The notes below the pieces were generated by a model that was given only the letters and a program-made list of their open reading frames with translations, was not told the DNA's origin and did no database searches. From Clostridium luticellarii (GTDB lineage Bacteria; Bacillota; Clostridia; Clostridiales; Clostridiaceae), in contig NZ_PVXP01000011.1 in NCBI RefSeq assembly GCF_002995845.1, positions 16,898-80,897 on the forward strand: a stretch of DNA of 64,000 bases, given 5' to 3'. A program made the position numbers and the translations under genes. The stretch's first letter is position 1; each line of letters begins with the position of its first letter. Below, piece by piece: positions 37,166 to 45,599 of the stretch.

Positions 37166-37897
37166 CTATATATCCCTGCTTTTAAATTCATGTGCACCAA
37201 TGAGCGTAAACATTATAAACAAAACAACAGATACCGCATACATATAAGGCGGAAAATTGAAACTTGCATTTGTTGCACCTACCAATACCCTGCCCGGATA
37301 ATCCCAGGGAAAAAACATCCAGTACCTGGTATTGTCAATTAAAACTGCAGGCAGAGAAAATACCAGCCCAACGCCTAACGGCACAGCAATATTATTGCAT
37401 TTCATACTCAGATAATATTGAACTGCTATAACAGGCAGTGAAGCTATAATGCAAAGTAACGGAGCATATATTAACTCTTGGGGCATACTCTGATTCTTCG
37501 GCGCTATAATCAGGCCGGCTAAAATTGTAAGGATCATAAACAGCACAAGATTTAAAAATACTATGCCGCAGGTAACAAGAAGTTTTGCCCTATAAAGCTG
37601 TTCTCTTTCTACGGGCAATGTCAGCATCCACTTAAAATTATCCCCGCTGTTTTCTATTCTCACTAGAACAGCCGTCACTATGGTAATAAAAAGCCCTATA
37701 ATAAACAATCCATAGAAAAGTGAGCTCTGAGTATACACCTGATTCCATACATTTTGTCCTTTTGAGGTAAAAAGCTCTTTATATCTCAAAAAATTTGTAA
37801 AACCCAATATAACAAAAAACAAGGGAACAAACATAACTATATTCAATATTTTGGAGTGCTTCAATTTCAATAATTCCACTTTATATATACTTTTCAT
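37166..37897 (-). CDS. ABC-2 permease (lantibiotic-immunity type)
   Basis: The 243-residue protein has six hydrophobic segments and the N-terminal MKSIYKVELLKLKHSKI that marks ABC-2 permeases of the EpiE/MutE/SpaE kind. I start at the ATG 8 nt after AGGTGG; the GTG at 37909 overlaps that site. It is the last gene of an ATPase-permease-permease operon. A role in removing peptide antibiotics from the membrane is inferred from the family. Confidence 0.82.
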   Translation of the reverse strand: MKSIYKVELLKLKHSKILNIVMFVPLFFVILGFTNFLRYKELFTSKGQNVWNQVYTQSSLFYGLFIIGLFITIVTAVLVRIENSGDNFKWMLTLPVEREQLYRAKLLVTCGIVFLNLVLFMILTILAGLIIAPKNQSMPQELIYAPLLCIIASLPVIAVQYYLSMKCNNIAVPLGVGLVFSLPAVLIDNTRYWMFFPWDYPGRVLVGATNASFNFPPYMYAVSVVLFIMFTLIGAHEFKSRDI

Positions 37898-37909
37898 ACT
37901 ATTCACCAC

Positions 37910-38671
37910 CTATTTTATATCCCTTTTATCAAATTCCAGAACCCCTATTACAAGCCATAGTATCCCTGAAGCTATCCCAAAAAAAGCTGCTCTCTGGGCG
38001 TCGCTTTTATCTCCCGTAGGCATCGCCAGCAATACATTGGCATAGGGAACCACATAGGAGAGAAATTTACTCTGCGCAAGCATATAGGCCCCTATGCTTC
38101 CCGCAAAACCCACGGCCGCAGCTGCCAGCGAGTTCTCCATGTAACAGCTTATAAACTGCTCAAAACCCACCACCCCTAAAACTGTACACAGCTCAAATCC
38201 TATATAATTGAAAATCAATCTGTAACTTCCGTCAATATGGAACAAGTTTTTTATAATTATCAGAAATATACCGTTTAAAATCACCAGGATAAATGCAGCT
38301 GCAAGCACTACAATCCACTTGGACAAATAAATCTTGCTTCTTTCAACGGGCCTTGATATTATCTGTTTCCAGGTTTTCTCACTGTATTCCATATAATTTA
38401 CAATAACCGCCACTACAACAATGGATAAATTTAGTAGAATAAACCACAAGGTAGAGGCATGGCTCTCATAAATGAGTGCTCCTATCCTGTCGTAAATTCC
38501 AAGATCATACAGAGATTTTATATGCTCCTCTGCCATTAAAAAACTATATCTCACGTGCAAATCCGCGGTCAAAAGTAAAAAAGAGAGAACCGGAATGAAA
38601 AATACACCCTTCCAGAGTATCGACCTTTTGTATTTCATAAGCTCGGATTTTAAAATTGAAGTAGATGTCAT
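37910..38671 (-). CDS. ABC-2 permease (lantibiotic-immunity type), second subunit
   Basis: The 253-residue protein has six hydrophobic segments. ILKSELMKYKRSILWKGVFFIPVLSF at the start and YSEKTWKQIISRPVERSKIYLSKW in the first cytoplasmic loop match the EpiG/MutG group. Its start overlaps the end of the ATPase gene (ATGA), and the following permease begins a few bases after its stop. Confidence 0.82.
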   Translation of the reverse strand: MTSTSILKSELMKYKRSILWKGVFFIPVLSFLLLTADLHVRYSFLMAEEHIKSLYDLGIYDRIGALIYESHASTLWFILLNLSIVVVAVIVNYMEYSEKTWKQIISRPVERSKIYLSKWIVVLAAAFILVILNGIFLIIIKNLFHIDGSYRLIFNYIGFELCTVLGVVGFEQFISCYMENSLAAAAVGFAGSIGAYMLAQSKFLSYVVPYANVLLAMPTGDKSDAQRAAFFGIASGILWLVIGVLEFDKRDIK

Positions 38672-39579
38672 AGTTTTTCTCCCCCTTCAGTAAGATCAAG
38701 AAATATTTCTTCAAGGGATTTTTGCACTTCCACAAATTTAAATACCCTATTGTTCTTCAATACCAGCTGTCTTAAAATCTCCTCCGGATCCTCTCCCCTT
38801 GGCTTTAATAAAACATCCTTGCCCTCTGTCCTATACTCATATCCACAGCTGTCCAGTGTATCCTGAAGCCTTCTGGAATCCCTGGCTCCTATACAGATCT
38901 GACTCTTACTTTTTGAATGAAGTTCTTCAAGAGTTCCTTGAAACAGCATATTTCCCCTGTTTATAATTCCAATATCATCTGCTACAAGTTCAATTTCACT
39001 CAGGTTATGACTGGATATGATGACTGTCATATTGTAGAGCTTGGGAAGTCTTTTAATAAGGCCCCTTATCTCATGGATTCCAGAGGGATCAAGTCCGTTG
39101 GTGGGTTCATCCAATATAAGAAGTTCCGGTTTTGATATGAGTGCCTGGGCAATTCCAAGTCTCTGCTTCATGCCGAGTGAAAATTTACTAGCTTGTCTAT
39201 TTTTCCACTCCGTTAGTTTAACAACCTCCAGAACTTCATCAATATATTTATAGTCAAGTTCCAGAAGTTCCGCCGATACCTGCAGATTTTCATAGGCTGT
39301 CAAATTTCCATAATAAGATGGCGCTTCCACCATGGACCCAACTCTCTTCAGAATATCCATTCTGTTTTTCTGAAGATCTTTGCCAAACATACGGACTTGT
39401 CCACCTGTAGGCTTTATAAGCCCCAAAAGCATCCTTATAGTTGTGGATTTTCCAGCCCCGTTGGGACCCAGAAATCCGTATACCCTTCCTTTCTTTACAG
39501 ATAAATTTATTCCCTTTACTGCCTTAAAGTTTTTAAAACTTTTCGTCAAATCTATGGTTTTTACAATATTTTCCTCCAT
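38668..39579 (-). CDS. ABC transporter ATPase (BcrA/EpiF type)
   Basis: The 303-residue protein has Walker A GPNGAGKST, Q-loop in RVGSMVEAPSYYG, signature FSLGMKQRLG, Walker B LLILDEPTNGLDPSG and the H-loop SSHNLSE. The C-terminal ~80 residues form an extra domain usual in bacitracin/lantibiotic exporters. I start at the ATG after AAGGAGG; 20 more N-terminal residues in the open frame lack support. It begins the three-gene operon. Two CCTTAA half-sites upstream are shared with the nearby two-component genes. Confidence 0.92.
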   Translation of the reverse strand: MEENIVKTIDLTKSFKNFKAVKGINLSVKKGRVYGFLGPNGAGKSTTIRMLLGLIKPTGGQVRMFGKDLQKNRMDILKRVGSMVEAPSYYGNLTAYENLQVSAELLELDYKYIDEVLEVVKLTEWKNRQASKFSLGMKQRLGIAQALISKPELLILDEPTNGLDPSGIHEIRGLIKRLPKLYNMTVIISSHNLSEIELVADDIGIINRGNMLFQGTLEELHSKSKSQICIGARDSRRLQDTLDSCGYEYRTEGKDVLLKPRGEDPEEILRQLVLKNNRVFKFVEVQKSLEEIFLDLTEGGEKL

Positions 39580-39648
39580 ACAATTTCCTCCTTGAACTAG
39601 CATATGAACATATAATAGATCCTGCAGCTTAAATCCCATTTATCAAAA

Positions 39649-39665
39649 CCTTAAGGGAACCTTAA
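39649..39665. promoter_or_regulatory. response-regulator direct repeat at the ABC operon
   Basis: CCTTAA-N5-CCTTAA has an 11-bp period, as for OmpR-type dimers. The flanking AAA and AAATT match the site at 41133-41149. Confidence 0.6.
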
Positions 39666-39677
39666 ATTCCATTTGAT

Positions 39678-39708
39678 AAATAAAAAAGCCTTCTATGAAA
39701 TAGGCTCT
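39678..39708 (-). terminator. terminator of the AICAR formyltransferase gene
   Basis: On the minus strand, AGCCT pairs with AGGCT, followed by TTTTTTATTT. Confidence 0.65.
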
Positions 39709-39772
39709 ATCATAAAAGGTTTGAATTTTACCAAATTTTTTATATCTTTGAAATGTATCTTTCTCTTTTCCT

Positions 39773-40948
39773 CTAATGATGAAACAGCCTTAAATCTGAA
39801 AAGGCCATTACCATATTATAATCATTGCAGGCTTCTATCACAGCATCATCTCTTATGGAACCGCCTGACTCAACAATGTACTCAACCCCGCTTTTAGATG
39901 CCCTGTCTATGTTATCCCTAAATGGGAAAAATGCATCAGAGCCTAGAGAAACTCCTTTAAGTTTTGAAATCCAATTTTTCTTCTCCTCTTCCGTAAGCTT
40001 TCTTGGAACTTCAGTAAATACATCTTTCCAGTGTCGTGTCTCCTCTTCTGTTACATCATTACGAAGATACTGATCTATTGCATTATCTTTCTCAGCTTTT
40101 TTAAGTCCGTCTCTAAATGGAAGTGATAAGACTGAAGGATGCTGTCTTAAAAACCATATGTCTGCTTTTGATCCGGCAAGTCTTGTGCAGTGAATTCTCG
40201 ACTGCTGTCCTGCACCAACTCCAATCACCTGTCCATCAAGCACAAAACATACAGAATTGGATTGAGTATACTTAAGTGTAATCATTGATATTAAGAGATC
40301 TCTCTTTGCATTTTGAGTGAGATCTTTTCTTTTTGTTACTATATTTTTCAAAAGTTCATCTGTTATAATTGCGTTATTCCTTTTCTGCTCAAAGGTTACT
40401 CCAAATATTTCTCTTTTCTCCATTTCACAGGGTTCATAATCTCTGTCAATTTGAATTATGCAGTAATTTCCTCTCTTTTTCTTCTTTAAAACTTCAAGAG
40501 CCTCCTTACTATAGGACGGCGCAATTATTCCATCAGAAACAGCACTTTTTAATACTTTAGCCGTAGATAAATCAACTTCATCACTTAAAGCCGCAAAATC
40601 TCCATAAGAAGACATTCTATCGGTACCTCTCGCCCTGCAATATGCAGTAGCTGCAGGCGAAAGCTCCACATGTTCAACTGCATATACCTTCTTCAGTATG
40701 TCATCAAGCTGCACTGCAACCGCAGCACCGGCAGGACTTACATGTTTAAAAGAGGCCGCACTTGCAAGACCTGTAGTATTTTTCAATTCCTTTACAAGCT
40801 GCCATGAATTAAGTGCATCCATGAGATTTATATATCCGGGCTTGCCATTTATAATTCTAAATGGAAGTTCTCCTTTTTTCATATAAACCCTGGCAGGTTT
40901 CTGATGTGGATTACAACCATACTTTAATATAAGTTCATTATTTTTCAT
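39773..40948 (-). CDS. stand-alone AICAR formyltransferase (PurH-type)
   Basis: The 391-residue protein matches only the formyltransferase half of PurH. LKYGCNPHQKPARVY, SFKHVSPAGAAVA (catalytic Lys-His), RARGTDRMSSYGDF and the end SGGSIRDDAVIEACNDY are visible. The IMP cyclohydrolase domain is absent, so IMP closure needs another enzyme. It forms FAICAR from AICAR and 10-formyl-THF. The start is the ATG 8 nt after GGGAG. A ZTP riboswitch with terminator lies directly upstream, in keeping with the build-up of ZTP when formyl-THF is short. Confidence 0.9.
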   Translation of the reverse strand: MKNNELILKYGCNPHQKPARVYMKKGELPFRIINGKPGYINLMDALNSWQLVKELKNTTGLASAASFKHVSPAGAAVAVQLDDILKKVYAVEHVELSPAATAYCRARGTDRMSSYGDFAALSDEVDLSTAKVLKSAVSDGIIAPSYSKEALEVLKKKKRGNYCIIQIDRDYEPCEMEKREIFGVTFEQKRNNAIITDELLKNIVTKRKDLTQNAKRDLLISMITLKYTQSNSVCFVLDGQVIGVGAGQQSRIHCTRLAGSKADIWFLRQHPSVLSLPFRDGLKKAEKDNAIDQYLRNDVTEEETRHWKDVFTEVPRKLTEEEKKNWISKLKGVSLGSDAFFPFRDNIDRASKSGVEYIVESGGSIRDDAVIEACNDYNMVMAFSDLRLFHH

Positions 40949-40976
40949 CTGCATTACTCCCTTCCAAATTTGAACA

Positions 40977-41083
40977 CAAAAAAACCCGGGTAAATTATTA
41001 ATTACCCAGGCGGTCGATACAACTTCTATTCAATCATGCTTCCCATGGTAAACTCCATTTCCGCCAGTCACATGATCACTTAT
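40977..41083 (-). promoter_or_regulatory. ZTP (pfl) riboswitch with intrinsic terminator
   Basis: On the minus strand, GTGACTGGCGG (41061-41071), a CCATGGGAAGC middle, a GAAGTTG stretch and ACCGCCTGGGT (41004-41013) match the pfl consensus and its pseudoknot. GGGTAA/TTACCC then form a terminator stem (40988-41007) running into a CCGGG and seven T. Ligand binding should prevent that stem. Confidence 0.88.
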
Positions 41084-41132
41084 TTATCCATTAAATTATA
41101 TTATACTCCAATATCCATGTCAATGATTCAAA

Positions 41133-41149
41133 CCTTAACAGAACATTAA
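41133..41149 (+). promoter_or_regulatory. response-regulator direct repeat at the two-component operon
   Basis: CCTTAA-N5-CATTAA, 11-bp period, lies 15 bp before the -35 position of a promoter with TATAAT at 41187-41192 and no good -35, as for an activated promoter. Confidence 0.6.
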
Positions 41150-41227
41150 AATTTTGTATCTTAGGCGAAGGATACCTAAATGATGCTATAATTAAAATAT
41201 ATATATTTTTGACCATTGGAGGTAAAA

Positions 41228-41941
41228 ATGCAGGATCAAATTTTAGATAGAAAGATACTTTTAATAGATGATGAAGTTGAGCTTTTAAAGCTGATGGAGA
41301 CGGTCCTTAGAAAAGAAGGCTTCAGGAGAATATTCAAAGGAAAAAATGGATCAGAGGGTATAAAAATATGCAGAAACGAAAAACCTGACATAGTAGTTCT
41401 GGACATAATGATGCCGGATATGGACGGATTTGAAGTGTGCAGAAATATAAGGAATTTTTCTTTTGTGCCTATTATCTTTCTGTCTGCAAAATCTGAAGAT
41501 GTAGATAAAATACTTGCCCTGGGAATGGGTGCGGACGATTATGTAACCAAACCTTTCAGTCCAAAGGAGGTGGCTTTCAGGATCAAGGCACATTTGCGTA
41601 GAAATATATATATTAAAAATGAAATGTCAATGAAAAAGAAAAAGATAAGCTTCGGAGACATAACAATTGACCCTGCAAAAGGCGAAGTGTCAAAGTCAGG
41701 TAAAAATATAACACTTACTCCCAAGGAATATCACCTGTTATGTTACATGGCCCAAAATGCCAATCAAATTCTAACCAAACAGATGATATGCAGTGAAGTC
41801 TGGAAAGACAGCTATGAGGGATATGACAACACAATTATGGTTCATATAAGAAAACTAAGACAAAAATTAGAAGACAATCCTTCCAGTCCAAAATACATAA
41901 TTACAGCCAAAGGCCTGGGTTATAAGCTGAAAATTCAATGA
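41228..41941 (+). CDS. OmpR-family response regulator
   Basis: The 237-residue protein has a receiver domain (LLIDDEVELLK acidic pair, phospho-Asp in IVVLDIMMPDMDG, Lys in YVTKPFSP) and an OmpR winged helix (LTPKEYHLLCYMAQNANQ, YDNTIMVHIRKLRQKL, YIITAKGLGYKL). The start ATG has GGAGGT 5 nt upstream; a TTG four codons earlier overlaps it. It is co-transcribed with the sensor kinase, 14 bp downstream. The shared CCTTAA repeats suggest it controls itself and the ABC-2 operon. Confidence 0.93.
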   Translation: MQDQILDRKILLIDDEVELLKLMETVLRKEGFRRIFKGKNGSEGIKICRNEKPDIVVLDIMMPDMDGFEVCRNIRNFSFVPIIFLSAKSEDVDKILALGMGADDYVTKPFSPKEVAFRIKAHLRRNIYIKNEMSMKKKKISFGDITIDPAKGEVSKSGKNITLTPKEYHLLCYMAQNANQILTKQMICSEVWKDSYEGYDNTIMVHIRKLRQKLEDNPSSPKYIITAKGLGYKLKIQ

Positions 41942-41955
41942 AGAGGTAGCTTAAT

Positions 41956-43368
41956 ATGAAAATCAGAAACAAAATCAAAACCAATTGGAATATCACTACA
42001 AGATTTCTTGTAACACTGATATTCATAGTTATAATTGAATTATTTATAAATCTGCTTTTCTGGAATCAGATAATTCTGTATACCAAGGAAAACTTTACCG
42101 CTCCCACCCCGGAGAAATTCACATTGAATTTCTCCAAATATATGGCCTTTAAAAATGGAATACCCTTTGTAAAAGAAGAAGGTATAAGACAAATTCAAGA
42201 AAACAATGTCTGGATTCAAATAGTAGATGAAAATTTCAGGGAAGTCTATTCTTTTAAAAAACCCAGTACAGTTCCCGTTAAATATATTCCCATAAAATTT
42301 GCCCATATCTACAAATACGACATAGCCAACTCTTCCATATTTATAGGCGAAAAGAAATATGGAAGCAGGAACTTTTCCTATATAATAGGTTTCCCTCTAA
42401 ACAGGGTGGCAAAACACACCCTTGTCTTCAATCCCTCTTCACTGAGAAGTTTTTTCTGGAATGGAGTTCTGCTGTTATTGGGTATGGATATACTGGTGGC
42501 AGTAATTATGTCTTATTTTGTATTTGGAAAGAAGATGGGAAAACCACTTCAAAACATAGTCAACGGCATAGATGAACTTTCAAAGGGCGCTTATGGAACT
42601 AATTACCAGGAAAAAGGTGTCTATAAAGGCGTTTTTTCAAACTTAAACAATCTAGGCAAAACTCTCGGAGAAAACAAGAAAAAAAGAGAAGAACTGGATA
42701 AGATAAGATCTACCTGGATTTCCTCCATATCCCATGACCTGAAAACTCCACTATCCTCCATAAAGGGCTATGCCGAAATAATGAAAGACCCTGACTATAC
42801 TTTTTCCAAAGATGAGATTCAGCAGTACTCGGAGATAATATACAATAAATCCACCTACATACAGTCATTAATCCAGGATTTAAACTTAACTTACAAATTA
42901 AAAAACAAAGCCATACCCCTAAAAAAGGAAGAGGCAAACATGACCCTGCTTTTACAAAATACAATCATAGAAATTTTAAACAATCCCCTTTATTCAAATA
43001 AAAATGTGAATTTTTACCCTGAAGATGAAAATATAAAAGCTTTCGTAGATAAAAAATTTTTAAGAAGGGCGCTGAGCAATTTAATTTTAAATGCCATAAT
43101 TCACAACAAGGACAACGTGCAGATTGACATTTCAATTTACAAGAAAGATAAAATCCATATTACAATAAAAGATAATGGCAGAGGTATACCTGAAAAAGAT
43201 CTGAATTATGTTTTTGAAAGATATTACAGAGGGACAAATACCAGTTCTTCCACCGAAGGCTCAGGTCTTGGCATGGCAATATCCAAGCAGATAATAGATG
43301 CACAGGGCGGAAGTATAAATATAGAAAGTACTCTGGGTGAAGGTACAACTATAAGTATAATTTTATAG
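41956..43368 (+). CDS. sensor histidine kinase
   Basis: The 470-residue kinase has two membrane helices (~17-38 and ~172-193) around an extracytoplasmic sensor of about 130 residues, a HAMP-like segment (KPLQNIVNGIDELSKGAYG), HisKA with SISHDLKTPLSSIKGYAE, and a HATPase domain (NLILNAIIHN, DNGRGIPEKDLNYVFERYYRG, GSGLGMAISKQI). It signals to the response regulator just upstream. The neighbouring ABC-2 system suggests the input is an envelope-active peptide (inference). Confidence 0.93.
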   Translation: MKIRNKIKTNWNITTRFLVTLIFIVIIELFINLLFWNQIILYTKENFTAPTPEKFTLNFSKYMAFKNGIPFVKEEGIRQIQENNVWIQIVDENFREVYSFKKPSTVPVKYIPIKFAHIYKYDIANSSIFIGEKKYGSRNFSYIIGFPLNRVAKHTLVFNPSSLRSFFWNGVLLLLGMDILVAVIMSYFVFGKKMGKPLQNIVNGIDELSKGAYGTNYQEKGVYKGVFSNLNNLGKTLGENKKKREELDKIRSTWISSISHDLKTPLSSIKGYAEIMKDPDYTFSKDEIQQYSEIIYNKSTYIQSLIQDLNLTYKLKNKAIPLKKEEANMTLLLQNTIIEILNNPLYSNKNVNFYPEDENIKAFVDKKFLRRALSNLILNAIIHNKDNVQIDISIYKKDKIHITIKDNGRGIPEKDLNYVFERYYRGTNTSSSTEGSGLGMAISKQIIDAQGGSINIESTLGEGTTISIIL

Positions 43369-43393
43369 CTGACATTTAATATTCAATAGGAAC

Positions 43394-43426
43394 GTACCTG
43401 GATTTGTATAAACCAAATCCAGGTAC
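43394..43426. repeat. perfect 12-bp inverted repeat without T-tract
   Basis: GTACCTGGATTT and AAATCCAGGTAC are separated by 9 nt between convergent genes. It forms a stable hairpin on both strands, but no T-run follows, so terminator function is uncertain. Confidence 0.6.
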
Positions 43427-43500
43427 ATTCCCCTATTCAATGCTTGTAACCTAGTCTTAATTTATTTTAAAACTAAAAATAGTACTTTATTCTGCTTTTA

Positions 43501-44952
43501 CTACTCTCTATCCGCCTGTGAGGCTGTTTTCAATGACGATTTTTTATATGCAGCCAAAAACAGCGTGGGGATTGCAGCTGCTGCGGTGAAGCCGATAGCC
43601 CACCAGAACGAGACGTTGAAGGAATGGGCAAGGGCATGAAGATCGGAGCCGGCCTGGCCCGTCATCTGCTGCTGGGCTACTGTGGCAAGGATAGCTGACC
43701 CGAAAGCCCCGCCGATGGTCTGAAAAATCCTCGTGGCGATGCTGGCGTGGGGGACCTGCTCTCTTGGAAGTCCGATATAAGCGGACATCATAATTGCAAT
43801 CAGCAAGCCACCAAGCCCCGCCCCTCTGATAAGCAGAGCAGCAGCCAGAAAGATCAGACTCGTATCCACACCCGCAAAAGCAAAGGGCAGAGTTCCTACT
43901 GCAATAGCAGCAAGACTAATCAGCACAATGTTGCGTGAACCGTTACGGTCGGCCACTTTACCGGCCCAGCTTCTGGTGAGCAGCATTCCTATTCCCTGTG
44001 GAAGCAGCCACAATCCGGCATACAGGGCACTTGCCCCACGCACCTCCTGATAATAAAGAGGCAGCATCAGCATAGCCCCGTTGGTGATGATCCCGCACAG
44101 GATCAGCAGTATATTGGAAGCGGAAAAATTGGCGGATTTGAATAATCGCACATTCAGAGCCGGTTCGCGTTTTGTCTTCAATGCATAGACAACATAGGAT
44201 GCCATCAAAACCATGCCGATGATAAGAGGGACATAGACTGTACTACTACTTAAACCCCCATGGCTGGCAACCTGTGCAATGCCGTAAATCAGAAGGGCAA
44301 ACGCAGGAGAAAGCAAAAGCATGCCCATCACATCAAGGGAGGCCTTCTTTTCCAAATGCTTATCGGCCGGTATTCCCCACAAAGCCAACGGAATGGCTAT
44401 GATGCAGATTGGAATATTGACAAAGAAAATCGCCCGCCAGCTTAAGCTGTTTACGATAACCCCGCCTAATACCGGCCCAAGGATCGGCCCCAGCAGAGCG
44501 GGAACACTGACGATGGACATGATCCGCCCCAGGTTGCGTCCTCCGGAAACTTGTACAAGCTCTGTCTGTAATGTGGGCATCAGCAATCCCGTGCCGATTC
44601 CCTGGATAACGGCAAAACTGATTAAACTCTGGATGTTCCAGGACAGCATGGCAAGCACAGAACCGGCCAAAAAGATCGTCACGGAAAAGATATAGGAGTG
44701 TTTGCATCCAAATCGCTTGGTGGCCCAGCCTGAAATTGGAACAGTCAGTCCCATTGCCAGAACGTATCCCGTCGTAATCCACTGCACAGCAGAAATGGTT
44801 GCCTTCATTTCAATTGCAATGGTATGAATGGCCACATTGACCATGGTGGTATCGAAAAGTGGTGCAAGCGCACCGACTACCAGAATGATGGCAACCCTGA
44901 GCACCATTGGATCGAGTTTTTCTTTTGCCGGTTTTACATTTTCTATATTCAT
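43501..44952 (-). CDS. DHA2-family (EmrB/QacA-type) drug exporter
   Basis: The 483-residue protein has about 14 helices. PLFDTTMVNVAIHTIAIEM, VQWITTGYVLAMGLTVPISGW, GIGTGLLMPTLQTEL and PALLGPILGPVLGGVIV are the DHA2 motifs. Its codons are clearly GC-richer than the AT-rich neighbours, as are those of the TetR gene at 48024, which points to shared foreign origin. It reads away from that regulator with the metal-ATPase island now in between. AAAGGAG lies before the ATG. Confidence 0.92.
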   Translation of the reverse strand: MNIENVKPAKEKLDPMVLRVAIILVVGALAPLFDTTMVNVAIHTIAIEMKATISAVQWITTGYVLAMGLTVPISGWATKRFGCKHSYIFSVTIFLAGSVLAMLSWNIQSLISFAVIQGIGTGLLMPTLQTELVQVSGGRNLGRIMSIVSVPALLGPILGPVLGGVIVNSLSWRAIFFVNIPICIIAIPLALWGIPADKHLEKKASLDVMGMLLLSPAFALLIYGIAQVASHGGLSSSTVYVPLIIGMVLMASYVVYALKTKREPALNVRLFKSANFSASNILLILCGIITNGAMLMLPLYYQEVRGASALYAGLWLLPQGIGMLLTRSWAGKVADRNGSRNIVLISLAAIAVGTLPFAFAGVDTSLIFLAAALLIRGAGLGGLLIAIMMSAYIGLPREQVPHASIATRIFQTIGGAFGSAILATVAQQQMTGQAGSDLHALAHSFNVSFWWAIGFTAAAAIPTLFLAAYKKSSLKTASQADRE

Positions 44953-44978
44953 GAGAAAACTCCTTTCATAGCCATAAT

Positions 44979-44997
44979 AAGAAACATTAAGTTTCTT
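44979..44997. promoter_or_regulatory. TetR-type operator before the DHA2 exporter
   Basis: AAGAAAC-ATTAA-GTTTCTT is a perfect inverted repeat between the promoter and the start codon. AGAAAAC-N5-GTTTCTT-like versions recur inside both 60-bp repeats. Confidence 0.65.
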
Positions 44998-45005
44998 TTA
45001 AGGCT

Positions 45006-45034
45006 ATGATATAATTAATACAGAGCTTTGTCAA
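45006..45034 (-). promoter_or_regulatory. promoter of the DHA2 exporter
   Basis: Minus strand: TTGACA (45029-45034), 17 nt, TATCAT (45006-45011). Confidence 0.75.
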
Positions 45035-45065
45035 TAGAAAACTTTGGGTTTCTTATATATTTTTA
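45006..45065. repeat. 60-bp direct repeat, left copy
   Basis: It matches 47921-47980 at 53 of 60 positions with no gaps. The two copies bracket the CsoR/P-type ATPase island. Confidence 0.85.
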
Positions 45066-45361
45066 ACTTTCATTACTCTCACTGCATTTATTATAGCAAG
45101 TATAGTAACACCCACATCAGCAAAAACTGCCTCCCACAAAGTCGCTATTCCCCCAGCTCCTAAAATAAGAACTATTATTTTAACTGACATAGCCAGTATT
45201 ATATTCTGCCACACTATTTTTCTTGTTCTTTTAGCAATTTTTACAGCAGCAACTATCTTTGAAGGCTCATCTGTCATTACCACTACATCAGCGGCTTCTA
45301 TTGCAGCATCCGAACCAAGTCCTCCCATAGCTATTCCTATATCTCCTATGTTTGACTTTTA
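45053..45361 (-). pseudogene. C-terminal remnant of a Cd/Zn-type P-type ATPase
   Basis: The frame encodes only GIAMGGLGSDAAIEAADVVVM and the last two membrane helices with WEAVFADVGVTILAIINAVRVM, which is the C-terminus of a CadA/ZntA-type pump. Just upstream an in-frame TAA closes the frame (at about 45362), and no catalytic DKTGT domain is present, so this is a truncated relic. It differs from the intact pump upstream and is thus a second, lost ATPase rather than a duplicate of it. Its end overlaps the left 60-bp repeat. Confidence 0.8.
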
Positions 45362-45417
45362 AGAATCGAAAAAAGCCTGAAAGGATATTGTTATCCCAAC
45401 GAACTTTTAATATAATA

Positions 45418-45594
45418 TTATAAACTTATTTTAATAATTGAGATTATTATAAATAAAATACCGATACCGATACATATTTTATATACTTTTTTAGATTCAT
45501 TATCATTTTTCTCTTTGATTGAATAATAAATTCCTGAGCAAGTTAACCCTATACCTAATACAAGAAATAGAATTAAAAGTAATATTGATTTCAT
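45418..45594 (-). CDS. small two-helix membrane protein
   Basis: The 58-residue protein is two hydrophobic segments (LLLILFLVLGIGLTCSGIYY and ICIGIGILFIIISIIKI) joined by a charged loop. The ATG follows GGGGAG by 8 nt, and it begins 5 bp after the stop of the P-type ATPase, so it is co-transcribed with it. The function is unknown. It could be an accessory subunit of the metal pump. Confidence 0.55.
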   Translation of the reverse strand: MKSILLLILFLVLGIGLTCSGIYYSIKEKNDNESKKVYKICIGIGILFIIISIIKISL

Positions 45595-45599
45595 AAAGT

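Noticed and set aside
43394..43426. Ordinary terminator after the sensor kinase
   Set aside because: The stem is perfect but no T-tract follows on either strand, so I list it only as an inverted repeat.
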